A stretch of DNA of 64,000 nt from DAOPJM01 sp964490325 (GTDB taxonomy: Bacteria > Bacillota > Clostridia > Christensenellales > CAG-138). Shown one piece after another: positions 40,634-48,880 of the stretch. Location: contig CAZBBX010000002.1 of the NCBI GenBank assembly GCA_964490325.1, forward strand, positions 62,001-126,000, given 5' to 3'. Position numbers and translations under genes: made by a program. Position 1 is the first letter of the stretch; every line of letters starts with the position of its first letter. The notes under the pieces are model-generated. The model did not search any database, was not told where the DNA came from, and saw nothing but the letters and a program-made list of their open reading frames with translations.

Positions 40634-42508
40634 TTAGACCCAACCGTAATACAGCCAGCCGCCCGGCAGGAAATACTCTAAGAAGTACGCGTAGCCCTTG
40701 CTTGCGGGCAGACCCGATATGGCGGGGTAAATGAGGATGAAATACAGCACGGCCAACCCCAGCCACAGCCACTTGAGCCACCAGATCTTGGGATAGCGCT
40801 TCTCTAAGTACCCAAAGTAGTACACGCCCGCAAGGATCATAAACGGCACCGTTGCAAAGAAGTGGTACAGGAACACGCAGCGCGTGACCAGCACCCAAGG
40901 CAGATAGTTGGCAAGGATGGCGATGAGCAGCACCCACAGCGCCACATCGTGCTTGACGTTCTTTGTAAGGCGCGCTATGAGCAGGCACACGGACGCCACG
41001 GCGCTGACCCACCACACGATGGCGTTGCCGGTGCTGGAGATGTTGGAGATCTGGCCGCTTGTCGTGCTCGATACATAGAACCATACGGACTTTGCCGTAA
41101 ACGGCCACTGGTACCACGCGGACTGGCACTGGTGCGTGGCGTCCAAGCCCGAATGGTAGTTGTACATATCCGACTGATTCTTCAGCAGGGTATTTACCAT
41201 GTCCTTGAAGCCATAGCCGCTTTGCTGCGTTGCCGCGTAGCGATAGTAGGGTGTGTACGCCACAAAGTAGATGGCGCAGGGGATGGCGACAAAGAACAGC
41301 AGGCACCAAAGGATGATCTCGACAAGCTTCCAAGTGTAGCCGTTCACGCGGTCGTATCGGCGTTTGGCGTCAAGATACTCGGGAGTTTGAGACTTATTGC
41401 CGTACTTTTGCAGGATGGGCGCTGCTGCTTTCTTCTCGCGAACGCACTCCACGCCCCTTGCGATCAGATAGCTGAACAGCAGCACGGCAAGCCCCACGCC
41501 CGCATAGCAGCCGATCCACTTGCTGGCGACTCCAAGCCCAAAGAACAGCCCCGAAAGGAAGAGCTTGGGCAGCAGCTTCTTGAGGGGGACGTCAAAGAGA
41601 TTCTGCGAGATGAACTCGTACATGAACAAGTACATCAGCAGTATGAAGAATACCGCATACACATCGATCGTGGCGATACGCGTCTGCGTAAAGTGCATAC
41701 AGTCGAAGGTGAACAAGCCCGTTGCGATGAACGCAAGGTCTGTGCGCTTGAAGATGCGCTTTGCGAACACATAGAGAATGGGCAGCATCCCAATGCCGAA
41801 CAGTGCGCCCATGATGCGCCAGCCGAAGGGCGTCATGCCGAAGATGAGGATGCCAAGCGCAATGATGAGCTTGCCAAGCGGCGGATGCGTCCACTCATAG
41901 ATGGACATGTTGTGGATGTTCTCGTAGGCGGTACGGGCATGGTAGATCTCATCGAAGTACATGCCATTGAAGTAGGAAGGCTCGTCGGGCACGGTGCCCT
42001 GCTCGTCCACCAGATTGGCCTGCTCCCCCGTGGGATCGACCACCGATACGCTAAGGAGCGTTCCCTCCGCATCGAAGAAGGCAAGCTCGTTGAACGCCAC
42101 GGCACTAGTGACATTAAGCGTCAGGTAACGCGTGGTGAGCGTCGCACTCACATCGTGCCACTTGAACATGTTGCCGTAGTCCTCACTGTAGCTCAGCTCG
42201 CTGCCGTCGTCGCCCGTGAGCGTCATCGACCCGTTGGCGATGTTGCCGTTGTACCAGATCTCGTTGAGCGTGACCGTTTGGCCAAAGTCCAGCGTGAGGG
42301 TCTCCCCCGCCGCACCGTGCCAAACGCTTGTTGGAAAGTTTGTCGTTCCCAGATTCAGCAGCGCGATCAGGCTATATACGGCGACCAGAATGCCCAGCAG
42401 GATCTTGTCGATGCGCTGCATCTTGGCGCTGCCGTTTTTTTCGAAGATCGAAAGGATCTCGGGCTTTTTGATGGCGCTCTGTGCGCCGTTCGCCTTTGCT
42501 TTAGCCAT
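40634..42508 (-). CDS. protein O-mannosyltransferase-like glycosyltransferase (PMT/GT39) with an extracellular beta-sandwich
   Basis: The ATG at 42508 is used since AAAGGAG lies 9 bases upstream; the TTG at 42517 abuts that site. The 624-residue protein has one helix near 35-55, a galactose-binding or discoidin-like insert (about 60-165, LDFGQTVTLNEIWYNGN...), then many membrane helices. The PMT signature is clear: DEIYHARTAYENIHNMSIYE, THPPLGKLIIALGI and FGWRIMGALFG. PMT enzymes move mannose from polyprenyl phosphate to Ser/Thr of exported proteins. The insert after the first helix is not typical of eukaryotic PMTs. It overlaps the upstream gene by 8 bases. Confidence 0.88.
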   Translation of the reverse strand: MAKAKANGAQSAIKKPEILSIFEKNGSAKMQRIDKILLGILVAVYSLIALLNLGTTNFPTSVWHGAAGETLTLDFGQTVTLNEIWYNGNIANGSMTLTGDDGSELSYSEDYGNMFKWHDVSATLTTRYLTLNVTSAVAFNELAFFDAEGTLLSVSVVDPTGEQANLVDEQGTVPDEPSYFNGMYFDEIYHARTAYENIHNMSIYEWTHPPLGKLIIALGILIFGMTPFGWRIMGALFGIGMLPILYVFAKRIFKRTDLAFIATGLFTFDCMHFTQTRIATIDVYAVFFILLMYLFMYEFISQNLFDVPLKKLLPKLFLSGLFFGLGVASKWIGCYAGVGLAVLLFSYLIARGVECVREKKAAAPILQKYGNKSQTPEYLDAKRRYDRVNGYTWKLVEIILWCLLFFVAIPCAIYFVAYTPYYRYAATQQSGYGFKDMVNTLLKNQSDMYNYHSGLDATHQCQSAWYQWPFTAKSVWFYVSSTTSGQISNISSTGNAIVWWVSAVASVCLLIARLTKNVKHDVALWVLLIAILANYLPWVLVTRCVFLYHFFATVPFMILAGVYYFGYLEKRYPKIWWLKWLWLGLAVLYFILIYPAISGLPASKGYAYFLEYFLPGGWLYYGWV

Positions 42509-44609
42509 GCTCGACAACTCCTTTCAGCCAATTCTTAGCCTTCTTGATATCTTTCTCCCAGTCCGTCTCTTTTTTATGCTCGTACCACGCTCGTATCCTT
42601 TTGTTCACACCGCGGTACATGTCCAAAACGACCCAGCCCAAGTACAGGCAGAAGCCCGTCTCCAAGAAGGAGCAAAACTTCAACAGACCGTTGTGCTCCC
42701 TGCCGCCGCGTACCACGCTTGACGCCAGATCGGACACGACATACATGGCGGTCATCTCGTTAAGGAAGGTCGTTACCGTCAGCAGCAACGACGCCAGCAG
42801 CAGCCGCTTGTCCCCGCAGTACACATACGCAAAGAGCAGCATGAACAGCACGGGGAAGATGTAGCGTTCGTGCATGTAGTGGCCGAAGGTGAAGATCCAG
42901 CACATGGTAAACGCTGCGGAGAGATAGACAACGCCCTTGTTCTCCTCGGCAGGCAGATCAAGCCTGCGGTTTGCAAGCACCTTTTGAATAAGCATCCAAG
43001 CGCCCAAGACCACGGCTATGCCGATGGAGATGACGCCAAAGGTCTTGTAGCTGATGGGACCAAGCAGGCTTTGAGACGAGGCCGTCCAGTTGCCCCCCAC
43101 AAGCGCCTGATAATTGTATGCCTCGACGCTTGCGTAATCATACCCGCCCTGCGCCGAAAGGAAGCGCTCGATGAGCCAGAAATAGCCCTGCGTTCCCTTG
43201 AAGGGCAGCGACACGACGAAGATGAGCGCCAACGCCGCCGCCACGGCAAGAATCGTGTTGATGAGCTGCTTTTTGTTGCGGATGGTGACGATGTACGCCA
43301 CAGCCAGCACAGGCCCGAACATCAGCGCCTGCCACTTGAACAGGATGGCGACCGCGTAGACAAGACCCGCGCCGATGCGCTTTTCCTTGTTGAGCAGATA
43401 GAAGCTCAGCAGCAGAAACAGAGTCAGCAGGGAATCGATCTGCGACCAAGCCCCCGAAAGGAACACGGCCGCGGGATTGAGCACCACAAGACCGCCAAGC
43501 AGCAGCACAAGGCCGTTGGAGAGCTGCTTTTCCCTTGCGCAGTGCATGATGAGCACGCCGCAGAGAATGTCGCCTGCGAAGGCGGGCAGCATGTAGCAAA
43601 AGTAGCCAAGGTTCGTATAGGCGCTGATGCCAAACAGATCCATCAGCTTGGTCAGAAGCCCCAGCACGAGCATGTAGCCGGGGGGATAGTCGTACCAAGT
43701 GCCCACATAGAACGTGTTCAGCCCGCCGTTTGCGATCTGCCGACCCCAAGCAATCCAGCAGCCCATGTCGGTATCATGCCCCTGATACTTGGCGCACAGC
43801 AGATAGCGAACGATCGCCCCCGCCACGACCAGCGCGGCAAAGATCCACTTCACATCAGCATTTGAAAGCTCCCAATCGATGATGCGCTTGCGATTTGCAT
43901 ACACGCCTGCAAGGAGCACCACCCCCGCCAGCACCGCCGCCCAAGTGATGACACTGAAGAACGCCTTCTTTTCCTCGTCGGTCATGCTGCTGACCGTATC
44001 GGTCGTTCCCTCGTCGCTGCTGCCGTCGCCCCAAGCGGTCAGGCTTTGGAACACGGCGGAGGACTGCGTTGTCTTGGTCAGCTTCACATTGCGGAAGTAC
44101 GCCGTGCCGCTTGTCGCCTCGCCGTAGCCGCCCATGCGCAGCGCAAGGATGGCCTGCGTCTGCCCCTCGCCCATTTGAAATGCAAGCTCCACGCTCTGCC
44201 AGTCGTTGTCGCCAAGCAGGGAGTTGGAATAGATGCAGCTTTGATCGATGCTGTAATTATCTATGGACAGGCTCACGCCGCGTCCGTCCGCCGCGCCCTC
44301 CGTCATTATCTCGGCGCTTAAGACATACTTTTCCCCCGCCTCGACCGTCACCTGATGAGTGAGCCGAAGGTCGTCCGCGATCTGACTGTTCAGTCGAAGC
44401 ACGCCGTCGTTGAACTCATAGCTGTATTGGTTTTCGTAGGAGCTGAGGCTCCAGCCTGCAGGCAAGCCGTTGTCATCCAACTCGGTAAAGTCGAAGCTGC
44501 TGTCCTCCACCGCCGCCTCCTCGTGCGGCAGGAGCAGAACAAGCGCCACGACGGCTGCTATGACGATCAGCGCCGCAATACCAACAAGGATCCAATGCTT
44601 TACTTTCAA
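42501..44609 (-). CDS. membrane glycosyltransferase (GT-C type) with N-terminal carbohydrate-binding-like domain
   Basis: The start is TTG 44609 with AGGAAGGA 8 bases upstream. The 702-residue protein has a first membrane helix (about 6-28), an extracellular beta-sandwich resembling CBM4/9-type modules (about 35-185), a linker and about ten membrane helices. GHDTDMGCWIAWGRQIANGG after the third helix is the acidic first loop expected of polyprenyl-phosphate-sugar-dependent GT-C mannosyltransferases, and the WYDYPPGYMLVLG loop follows. The donor and acceptor are not known. It leads the cassette and has its own promoter. Confidence 0.82.
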   Translation of the reverse strand: MKVKHWILVGIAALIVIAAVVALVLLLPHEEAAVEDSSFDFTELDDNGLPAGWSLSSYENQYSYEFNDGVLRLNSQIADDLRLTHQVTVEAGEKYVLSAEIMTEGAADGRGVSLSIDNYSIDQSCIYSNSLLGDNDWQSVELAFQMGEGQTQAILALRMGGYGEATSGTAYFRNVKLTKTTQSSAVFQSLTAWGDGSSDEGTTDTVSSMTDEEKKAFFSVITWAAVLAGVVLLAGVYANRKRIIDWELSNADVKWIFAALVVAGAIVRYLLCAKYQGHDTDMGCWIAWGRQIANGGLNTFYVGTWYDYPPGYMLVLGLLTKLMDLFGISAYTNLGYFCYMLPAFAGDILCGVLIMHCAREKQLSNGLVLLLGGLVVLNPAAVFLSGAWSQIDSLLTLFLLLSFYLLNKEKRIGAGLVYAVAILFKWQALMFGPVLAVAYIVTIRNKKQLINTILAVAAALALIFVVSLPFKGTQGYFWLIERFLSAQGGYDYASVEAYNYQALVGGNWTASSQSLLGPISYKTFGVISIGIAVVLGAWMLIQKVLANRRLDLPAEENKGVVYLSAAFTMCWIFTFGHYMHERYIFPVLFMLLFAYVYCGDKRLLLASLLLTVTTFLNEMTAMYVVSDLASSVVRGGREHNGLLKFCSFLETGFCLYLGWVVLDMYRGVNKRIRAWYEHKKETDWEKDIKKAKNWLKGVVEHG

Positions 44610-44644
44610 TGCGCATGTCCTTCCTAAGCGAATAAGCTGCTTGT

Positions 44645-44674
44645 ACTATAGCACAGGAAAGGTATCCTTTGCAA
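44645..44674 (-). promoter_or_regulatory. promoter of the glycosylation cassette
   Basis: TTGCAA (44669-44674), 18-base spacer and TATAGT (44645-44650) on the minus strand, 35 bases before the TTG start. The genes downstream of the cassette (YifB/ComM-like ATPase, dprA, topA) may also be read from here. Confidence 0.62.
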
Positions 44675-44748
44675 TCGGGAAAATAGATTGCCCCATAGAC
44701 CGCACAAAAAACCTGAGTTTTTGAAGGGCAGAGCCGCGCCTTGCTTCC

Positions 44749-45108
44749 CTAAAAGGCGTTCTCGATCCATTCGACCCGCCCCATTGGAAGGTAGACCTCG
44801 ATGACGTCGAAACGCGCAGCGCTGTATTCCCCGCGAAAGACCGCAAGATAGCTCTCCGCCGCCAAGCGCAAAAACCTTTGCTTTTGTACGCCCACCGCCT
44901 CGCAGGGCAGGCCGTAGGAACCGTCCGTCCGCGCCTTGACCTCGACAAACAGCAGCGTATTATCCCGCCTTTGCTGTGCGATCAGGTCGATCTCGTGCCG
45001 TCCCGCACGGTAGTTGCGCTCCAGTATGCGGCAGCCCGCCTTGCGCAGCGTCTTCTCCGCAAGGCGTTCGCCCAAGCGTCCCTTTGCACCCGTATCGGCG
45101 GCGCTCAT
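44749..45108 (-). CDS. YraN/UPF0102 nuclease-like protein
   Basis: The ATG at 45108 overlaps the rnhB stop as ATGA; the same frame stays open back through rnhB but that part is shadow. The 119-residue protein has the family pattern GERLAEKTLRKAGCRILERNYR, HEIDLIAQ and LLFVEVKAR, an endonuclease-like fold with the Asp and ExK residues in place. Function is not established. The rnhB-yraN pairing is common in Firmicutes; here the glycosylation cassette follows on the same strand. Confidence 0.92.
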   Translation of the reverse strand: MSAADTGAKGRLGERLAEKTLRKAGCRILERNYRAGRHEIDLIAQQRRDNTLLFVEVKARTDGSYGLPCEAVGVQKQRFLRLAAESYLAVFRGEYSAARFDVIEVYLPMGRVEWIENAF

Positions 45109-45725
45109 AGGAGTTTTGTCAGGAAGCTTCTGCGATGGATGGGACAGGGACCGTACTTTTGCAGCGCCTCGATATGCTCCCGTGTGCCGTAGCCCTTGTT
45201 GCGCCGAAAGCCGTACTGCGGGTAGGTTTCGTCCATGCGGATCATGTACGCGTCCCGCTCCGTCTTGGCAAGGATGGAAGCGCAGGCGATGGAATAGGAC
45301 AGCGCGTCGCCGTGGATGATGGCGTGCTGCCTTGCGGGGATGTCCAAGCCCTTCAAGGCGTCGATGAGCACCTCGTCCACGGGAATGCCTATGGCGGCAA
45401 AGGCCTCGTTGAAGGCGCGCTTGGTGGCGTTCAGGATGTTGATGCTGTCGATCGTCTCCGGCCACACCCAAGCGCAGCTTGTCGCCAGCGCCGTCTCCCT
45501 GATCGCTTTTCCCACCGTTTCCCGCCTGTTTTCGGAGAGCTTCTTGCTGTCGTTGACATAGGGGATGAGCGGTTCCGAAGGCATGACGGCGCAGCCTGCG
45601 ACCACGGGACCCGCCAAGGGGCCTCGTCCCACCTCGTCCATGCCTGCGACCACCAGTCCCTGCTCCCAAAACACGCGGTCACGCTCGGACAGGGTCAAAA
45701 GTCTGACCGTTTCCTTCTCGTTCAT
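45105..45725 (-). CDS. rnhB: ribonuclease HII
   Basis: The 206-residue enzyme cuts the RNA strand of RNA-DNA hybrids and single ribonucleotides in DNA. The DE motif GMDEVGRGPLAGPVVAGC (about 28-45) and later DALKGLDIPA and HGDALSYSIACASILAKTERD carry the catalytic acids. It overlaps yraN by 4 bases and follows rbgA by 18. Confidence 0.97.
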   Translation of the reverse strand: MNEKETVRLLTLSERDRVFWEQGLVVAGMDEVGRGPLAGPVVAGCAVMPSEPLIPYVNDSKKLSENRRETVGKAIRETALATSCAWVWPETIDSINILNATKRAFNEAFAAIGIPVDEVLIDALKGLDIPARQHAIIHGDALSYSIACASILAKTERDAYMIRMDETYPQYGFRRNKGYGTREHIEALQKYGPCPIHRRSFLTKLL

Positions 45726-45743
45726 CTAAAAAGGCCTTTCAAG

Positions 45744-46592
45744 CTATGGTTTTTCGGGGGTCTCCAGCGTCACATGCGCGATCTTGCCCGCCCGAAACTC
45801 GTCCAGTACGATGCGCGCAGCGCGCTCCGTGTCCGTCGTGCCGCCCTGCAGCAAAAAGCCGCGGCTTTGCGCCACCTGCTCCAAAAGCGCCTCCTTGGGG
45901 GCGTCTGTGTTCAGCTTTTTATAGCGCTCGGTGAGCTTGTCGGGACAGAGCTTGCTAAGGCAGAGCAGCAGTTCCCCCGCAAGCTCCTCCGCGTCCAGTA
46001 TCTCATCGTTGATGGAACCCAAAAATGCCAAATGCTTGGCAAATTCCGCGTTCTCAAGCTTTGGCCAAAGCAGCCCCGGCGTGTCCAAAAGCTCCAGATA
46101 GGGCGTCACCTTGACCCATTGCTTGCCCTTCGTCACGCCCGGCTTGTCGCCTGTCTTGGCGCGGTTCTCTCCCGCGATATGGTTGATAAGCGTGGACTTT
46201 CCCACGTTGGGAATGCCCACGATGAGTGCGCGCACGATGCGGTTCACGCCCCGCTCCAGGCTGCGGGAGACGCGCTCCGCCGCCGCCTTTTCGATGAGGG
46301 GCACGACCTTGCTGCGCGCAGCGTTGTTGCTTGCGTTCAGCTCGGCACAGTTGAGACCCTGCGCACGATAGTAGTTCGTCCAAGCGCGGTTCAGACCGGG
46401 GTCTGCAAGATCGCTCTTGTTGAGCAGGATGATGCGCGCTTTGCCGACGAACAGCTCGTCAAAATCGGGGTTGCGCGACGCCAGCGGCGCACGGGCGTCC
46501 GTAAGCTCGACGACCACGTCGATGAGCTTGAGATTCTCGGTAAGCATGCGGCGCGCCTTGGCCATATGCCCGGGGTACCATTGTATCTGCAT
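45744..46592 (-). CDS. rbgA: ribosome biogenesis GTPase RbgA (YlqF)
   Basis: The 282-residue circularly permuted GTPase helps late 50S assembly. G4 NKSD (58-61) comes before G1 GIPNVGKST (near 129), and G3 DTPGLLWPK follows. The start MQIQWYPGHMAKARR is diagnostic of YlqF. AAAGGAAAG precedes the ATG. It comes after rplS, separated by an intrinsic terminator, so some read-through or a weak promoter is needed. Confidence 0.96.
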   Translation of the reverse strand: MQIQWYPGHMAKARRMLTENLKLIDVVVELTDARAPLASRNPDFDELFVGKARIILLNKSDLADPGLNRAWTNYYRAQGLNCAELNASNNAARSKVVPLIEKAAAERVSRSLERGVNRIVRALIVGIPNVGKSTLINHIAGENRAKTGDKPGVTKGKQWVKVTPYLELLDTPGLLWPKLENAEFAKHLAFLGSINDEILDAEELAGELLLCLSKLCPDKLTERYKKLNTDAPKEALLEQVAQSRGFLLQGGTTDTERAARIVLDEFRAGKIAHVTLETPEKP

Positions 46593-46628
46593 GGAACTTT
46601 CCTTTATAGATCTTGTCTTTTTTTACGG

Positions 46629-46652
46629 AAAAGCCCCGACCGAAGTCGGGGC
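46629..46652 (-). terminator. intrinsic terminator after rplS
   Basis: On the minus strand an 8-base stem GCCCCGAC/GTCGGGGC with a stable TTCG loop is followed by TTTT. It lies 10 bases past the rplS stop, partly insulating rbgA-rnhB-yraN. Confidence 0.82.
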
Positions 46653-46662
46653 AGCGCGTTCG

Positions 46663-47019
46663 TTATCGCTTGTCGATGATGCGCTCACGGACCTTGGCGG
46701 CCTTGCCGGTCAGATCGCGGAGGTAGAACAGCTTTGCACGGCGCACAACGCCGTGACGCACGACCTCGATGCGGCCGATGCGGGGGCTGTTGTACGGGAA
46801 GGTACGCTCTACGCCCACGCCGTAGGAAATGCGGCGCACGGTGAAGGACTTGCGGATGCCGCCGCCCTGGATCTTGATGACGATGCCCTCGAAGTTCTGC
46901 AGTCTCTCGCGGGTACCCTCGATGACCTTTACGAATACGCGGACGGTGTCGCCGACTTCCAGCTTGGGAAGGTCGCTGCGGAGCTGCTCTTTTTCGAGCT
47001 CACGAATGATGTCTGACAT
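46663..47019 (-). CDS. rplS: 50S ribosomal protein L19
   Basis: The 118-residue protein sits at the 30S-50S interface. Family landmarks are FEGIVIKIQGGGIRKSFTVRRISYGVGVERTFP and RAKLFYLRDLTGKAAKV. A strong AAAGGAGG precedes the ATG. It has its own promoter and a structured leader, plus a terminator directly after it. Confidence 0.98.
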   Translation of the reverse strand: MSDIIRELEKEQLRSDLPKLEVGDTVRVFVKVIEGTRERLQNFEGIVIKIQGGGIRKSFTVRRISYGVGVERTFPYNSPRIGRIEVVRHGVVRRAKLFYLRDLTGKAAKVRERIIDKR

Positions 47020-47033
47020 GAAATTTTCCTCCT

Positions 47034-47086
47034 TTAGATAGCTCGGTATCTAAGGCGTTCATACCCGAAGTGCAGCGGACCGCCTT
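47034..47086 (-). promoter_or_regulatory. structured leader of rplS (candidate L19 leader)
   Basis: In the roughly 74-base leader two stems can form: AAGGCG/CGCCTT (47086-47081 with 47057-47052) and TTAGATA/TATCTAA (47053-47047 with 47040-47034), the second ending at the Shine-Dalgarno. Firmicutes rplS is known to carry an autoregulatory L19 leader in some species; assignment here is by position and stems only. Confidence 0.5.
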
Positions 47087-47099
47087 TGTGCCAAAGCGC

Positions 47100-47128
47100 A
47101 TTATATCATAGCATTCTTGGCAATGCAA
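47100..47128 (-). promoter_or_regulatory. promoter of rplS
   Basis: TTGCAT (47123-47128), 17-base spacer and a perfect TATAAT (47100-47105) on the minus strand, between trmD and rplS. Confidence 0.75.
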
Positions 47129-47139
47129 GCACAAAAATA

Positions 47140-47832
47140 CTATATTTTTGGATGTTTCCCGAAGTTTCCCAGCAGTTCCGGCCGCACGGCACGGGTCTTT
47201 TCGATGGCCTGCTGCCTGCGCCATGCCTCGATGTGGGCATGGTTGCCGTTTTGCAGCACCTTGGGCGCCTCGACGTCCCGAAACAGGGCGGGTCTGGTGT
47301 ACTGCGGATACTCCAAGAGCCCATCGGAAAAGGACTCGTCCTCGGCGCTCTCGTCGCTGCCCAGCACCCCGGGTATGAAGCGGGAAACGCAGTCGATGAG
47401 CACCATGGCGGGCAGCTCGCCGCCCGTTAGGATGTAGTCGCCAACGGAGATCTCCTCGTCGATAACGCACATGGCGCGCTCGTCGATCCCTTCGTAATGT
47501 CCGCAGAGCAGCGCAAGGTCGCTCTCTGATGCAAGCTCCCGCGCCAATTCCGTTGTGAGCGTCCTTCCCCTTGGGGACAAGAAGATGCGCCGCACGCTGC
47601 GGCCCGCCGTCACAAGCTCCATGCAGTCCACAATGGGCTGCGCCAGCATGACCATGCCCGCGCCGCCGCCAAAGGGATAGTCGTCGGTCTTGTTGTGCTT
47701 GTTGTCCGTATAGTCCCGAATGTTATGGGTGCGAATGTCCATCAGGCCGTTTAGCTGCGCCCTTGCAAGGATGCTGCTGCCCAGCACGCTCTCGAACATT
47801 TCGGGAAAGACGGTAAGAACGTCAATTCGCAA
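47140..47832 (-). CDS. trmD: tRNA (guanine-N1)-methyltransferase TrmD
   Basis: The start is TTG 47832 (LRIDVLTVFPEMFE) with GGAGGT 8 bases upstream, overlapping the rimM stop by 11 bases. The 230-residue knotted SAM enzyme makes m1G37 in tRNA and prevents frameshifting. DYPFGGGAGMV, LLCGHYEGIDERA and ISVGDYILTGGELPA form the knot and SAM site. Its TAG stop lies in the loop of an A+T-rich 8-base inverted repeat (47132-47150). Confidence 0.96.
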   Translation of the reverse strand: MRIDVLTVFPEMFESVLGSSILARAQLNGLMDIRTHNIRDYTDNKHNKTDDYPFGGGAGMVMLAQPIVDCMELVTAGRSVRRIFLSPRGRTLTTELARELASESDLALLCGHYEGIDERAMCVIDEEISVGDYILTGGELPAMVLIDCVSRFIPGVLGSDESAEDESFSDGLLEYPQYTRPALFRDVEAPKVLQNGNHAHIEAWRRQQAIEKTRAVRPELLGNFGKHPKI

Positions 47833-48340
47833 ACAGACCCACCTCCCGCAAGACCTCCGCATCGAACACGATGACCTTGTTTGCCGTATCGACCCGCTGC
47901 AAAAGCTTCTTGAGAGCGGGGACCATGAGCTTGCCGCCGTCGATGATATAGACGTCGTTTGCGCCTGTGGGCGCCACATCCGTGATGCGGCCGTAGCTCC
48001 TGCCCTCGGTATCCGTGACCGCGCAGCCGATCAGATCGGCAATAAAGTAGCTGTCCCGGGGCAGCTTGACTGCATGTGCCCGATCCACGCAAAGGTAGCT
48101 CCCGCGCAGCTGCTGCGCCGCTTCGGGCGTGTCATAGTCGTTGAGCTTGACAAGCACCGCATCCTTTGCAATGGATAAAACAGAAAGCTGCACGGGCGCT
48201 ATCTGCCCCTGCAGCTCCAAGTATGCTTCGCGCAGCCCCGAAAAGCGCGCCGCGGAGTCGGTCAAAGGCTCCAGCTTGACCGCTCCGTGTACGCCGTGCG
48301 GGCGCACGATACAGCCTATGCGAAACAGATCCGAATTCAC
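47822..48340 (-). CDS. rimM: ribosome maturation factor RimM
   Basis: The start is GTG 48340, with GGAG upstream and a GTGA overlap with the khpA stop. The 172-residue protein binds S19 during 30S assembly. It shows FRIGCIVRPHGVHGAVKLEPLTD at the start and the PRC-barrel half with DLIGCAVTDTEGRSYGRITDV and KKLLQRVDTANKVI. It is coupled to both neighbours. The ylqD gene found between khpA and rimM in Bacillus is absent. Confidence 0.95.
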   Translation of the reverse strand: MNSDLFRIGCIVRPHGVHGAVKLEPLTDSAARFSGLREAYLELQGQIAPVQLSVLSIAKDAVLVKLNDYDTPEAAQQLRGSYLCVDRAHAVKLPRDSYFIADLIGCAVTDTEGRSYGRITDVAPTGANDVYIIDGGKLMVPALKKLLQRVDTANKVIVFDAEVLREVGLFAN

Positions 48341-48564
48341 AGGATCTCCACCATGTACTTCTTCTCGGAATTGATGGACGCCGCCTTGACAAGTGTGCGG
48401 ATGGCCTTGGCGATGCGCCCCTGCTTGCCGATGACCTTGCCCACGTCGGACGGGTCGACCGAAAGCTCGATGACGAAGCAAGCCTCATCCTCGCGCATTT
48501 CGACCTTGACCGCCTCCGGCTTGTCTACAAGGCTTTCGGCGATGAACTGTACAAGCTTATCCAT
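48337..48564 (-). CDS. khpA: KH-domain RNA-binding protein KhpA (YlqC)
   Basis: The ATG at 48564 (MDKLVQFIAESL) gives 75 residues, the family size; the longer frame is a read-back into rpsP. The GxxG loop is in GKVIGKQGRIAKAIRTLVKAA. KhpA pairs with KhpB (Jag) to bind RNA and affects cell-wall growth in other Gram-positives. It follows rpsP by 13 bases and overlaps rimM. Confidence 0.94.
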   Translation of the reverse strand: MDKLVQFIAESLVDKPEAVKVEMREDEACFVIELSVDPSDVGKVIGKQGRIAKAIRTLVKAASINSEKKYMVEIL

Positions 48565-48577
48565 CGCGCCGCTCCGC

Positions 48578-48820
48578 TTACTCGATCGCGCCGCTCTTCT
48601 TGAGCAGGGCACGAACGGTGTCGGTGGGTTGTGCGCCCTTCTTCATCCAGTCGGCAGCGCGCTCGTTATCGACCTTCAGCTCCACGGGCTCGGAAACGGG
48701 GTTGTAGTAGCCCAGCTCCTCAACGAATGCGCCGTTGCGGGGTGCGCGGGAATCCGCCACGATGATGCGGTAGAAAGGAGCCTTCTTTGCGCCCATGCGG
48801 CGCAGTCTGATCTTCAACAT
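48578..48820 (-). CDS. rpsP: 30S ribosomal protein S16
   Basis: The 80-residue protein begins MLKIRLRRMGAKKAPFYRIIVADSRAPRNG, the unmistakable S16 start, and ends with the usual DNERAADWMKKGAQPTDTVRALL block. TTGGAGGAT precedes the ATG. It lies 60 bases after ffh. Confidence 0.98.
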   Translation of the reverse strand: MLKIRLRRMGAKKAPFYRIIVADSRAPRNGAFVEELGYYNPVSEPVELKVDNERAADWMKKGAQPTDTVRALLKKSGAIE

Positions 48821-48880
48821 TGTTTGTATCCTCCAATTTATTGTTGCCTGTTTATCCGAAAACGGTCTCCCGTTTGCGTC

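Noticed and set aside
40862..42538. 558-codon plus-strand frame opposite the PMT-like gene
   Set aside because: Hydrophilic complement of a membrane-protein frame; the minus-strand gene has motifs and a ribosome site.
44700..44748. Weak AAAAAC/GTTTTT hairpin after yraN
   Set aside because: Only six mainly A-T pairs; no firm terminator.
44749..45669. Extended yraN frame reaching back through rnhB
   Set aside because: Only the part after ATG 45108 shows family residues; the rest is out-of-frame rnhB.
47132..47150. A+T-rich inverted repeat at the trmD stop as terminator
   Set aside because: The stem is nearly all A-T pairs and overlaps the stop codon; too weak to call.
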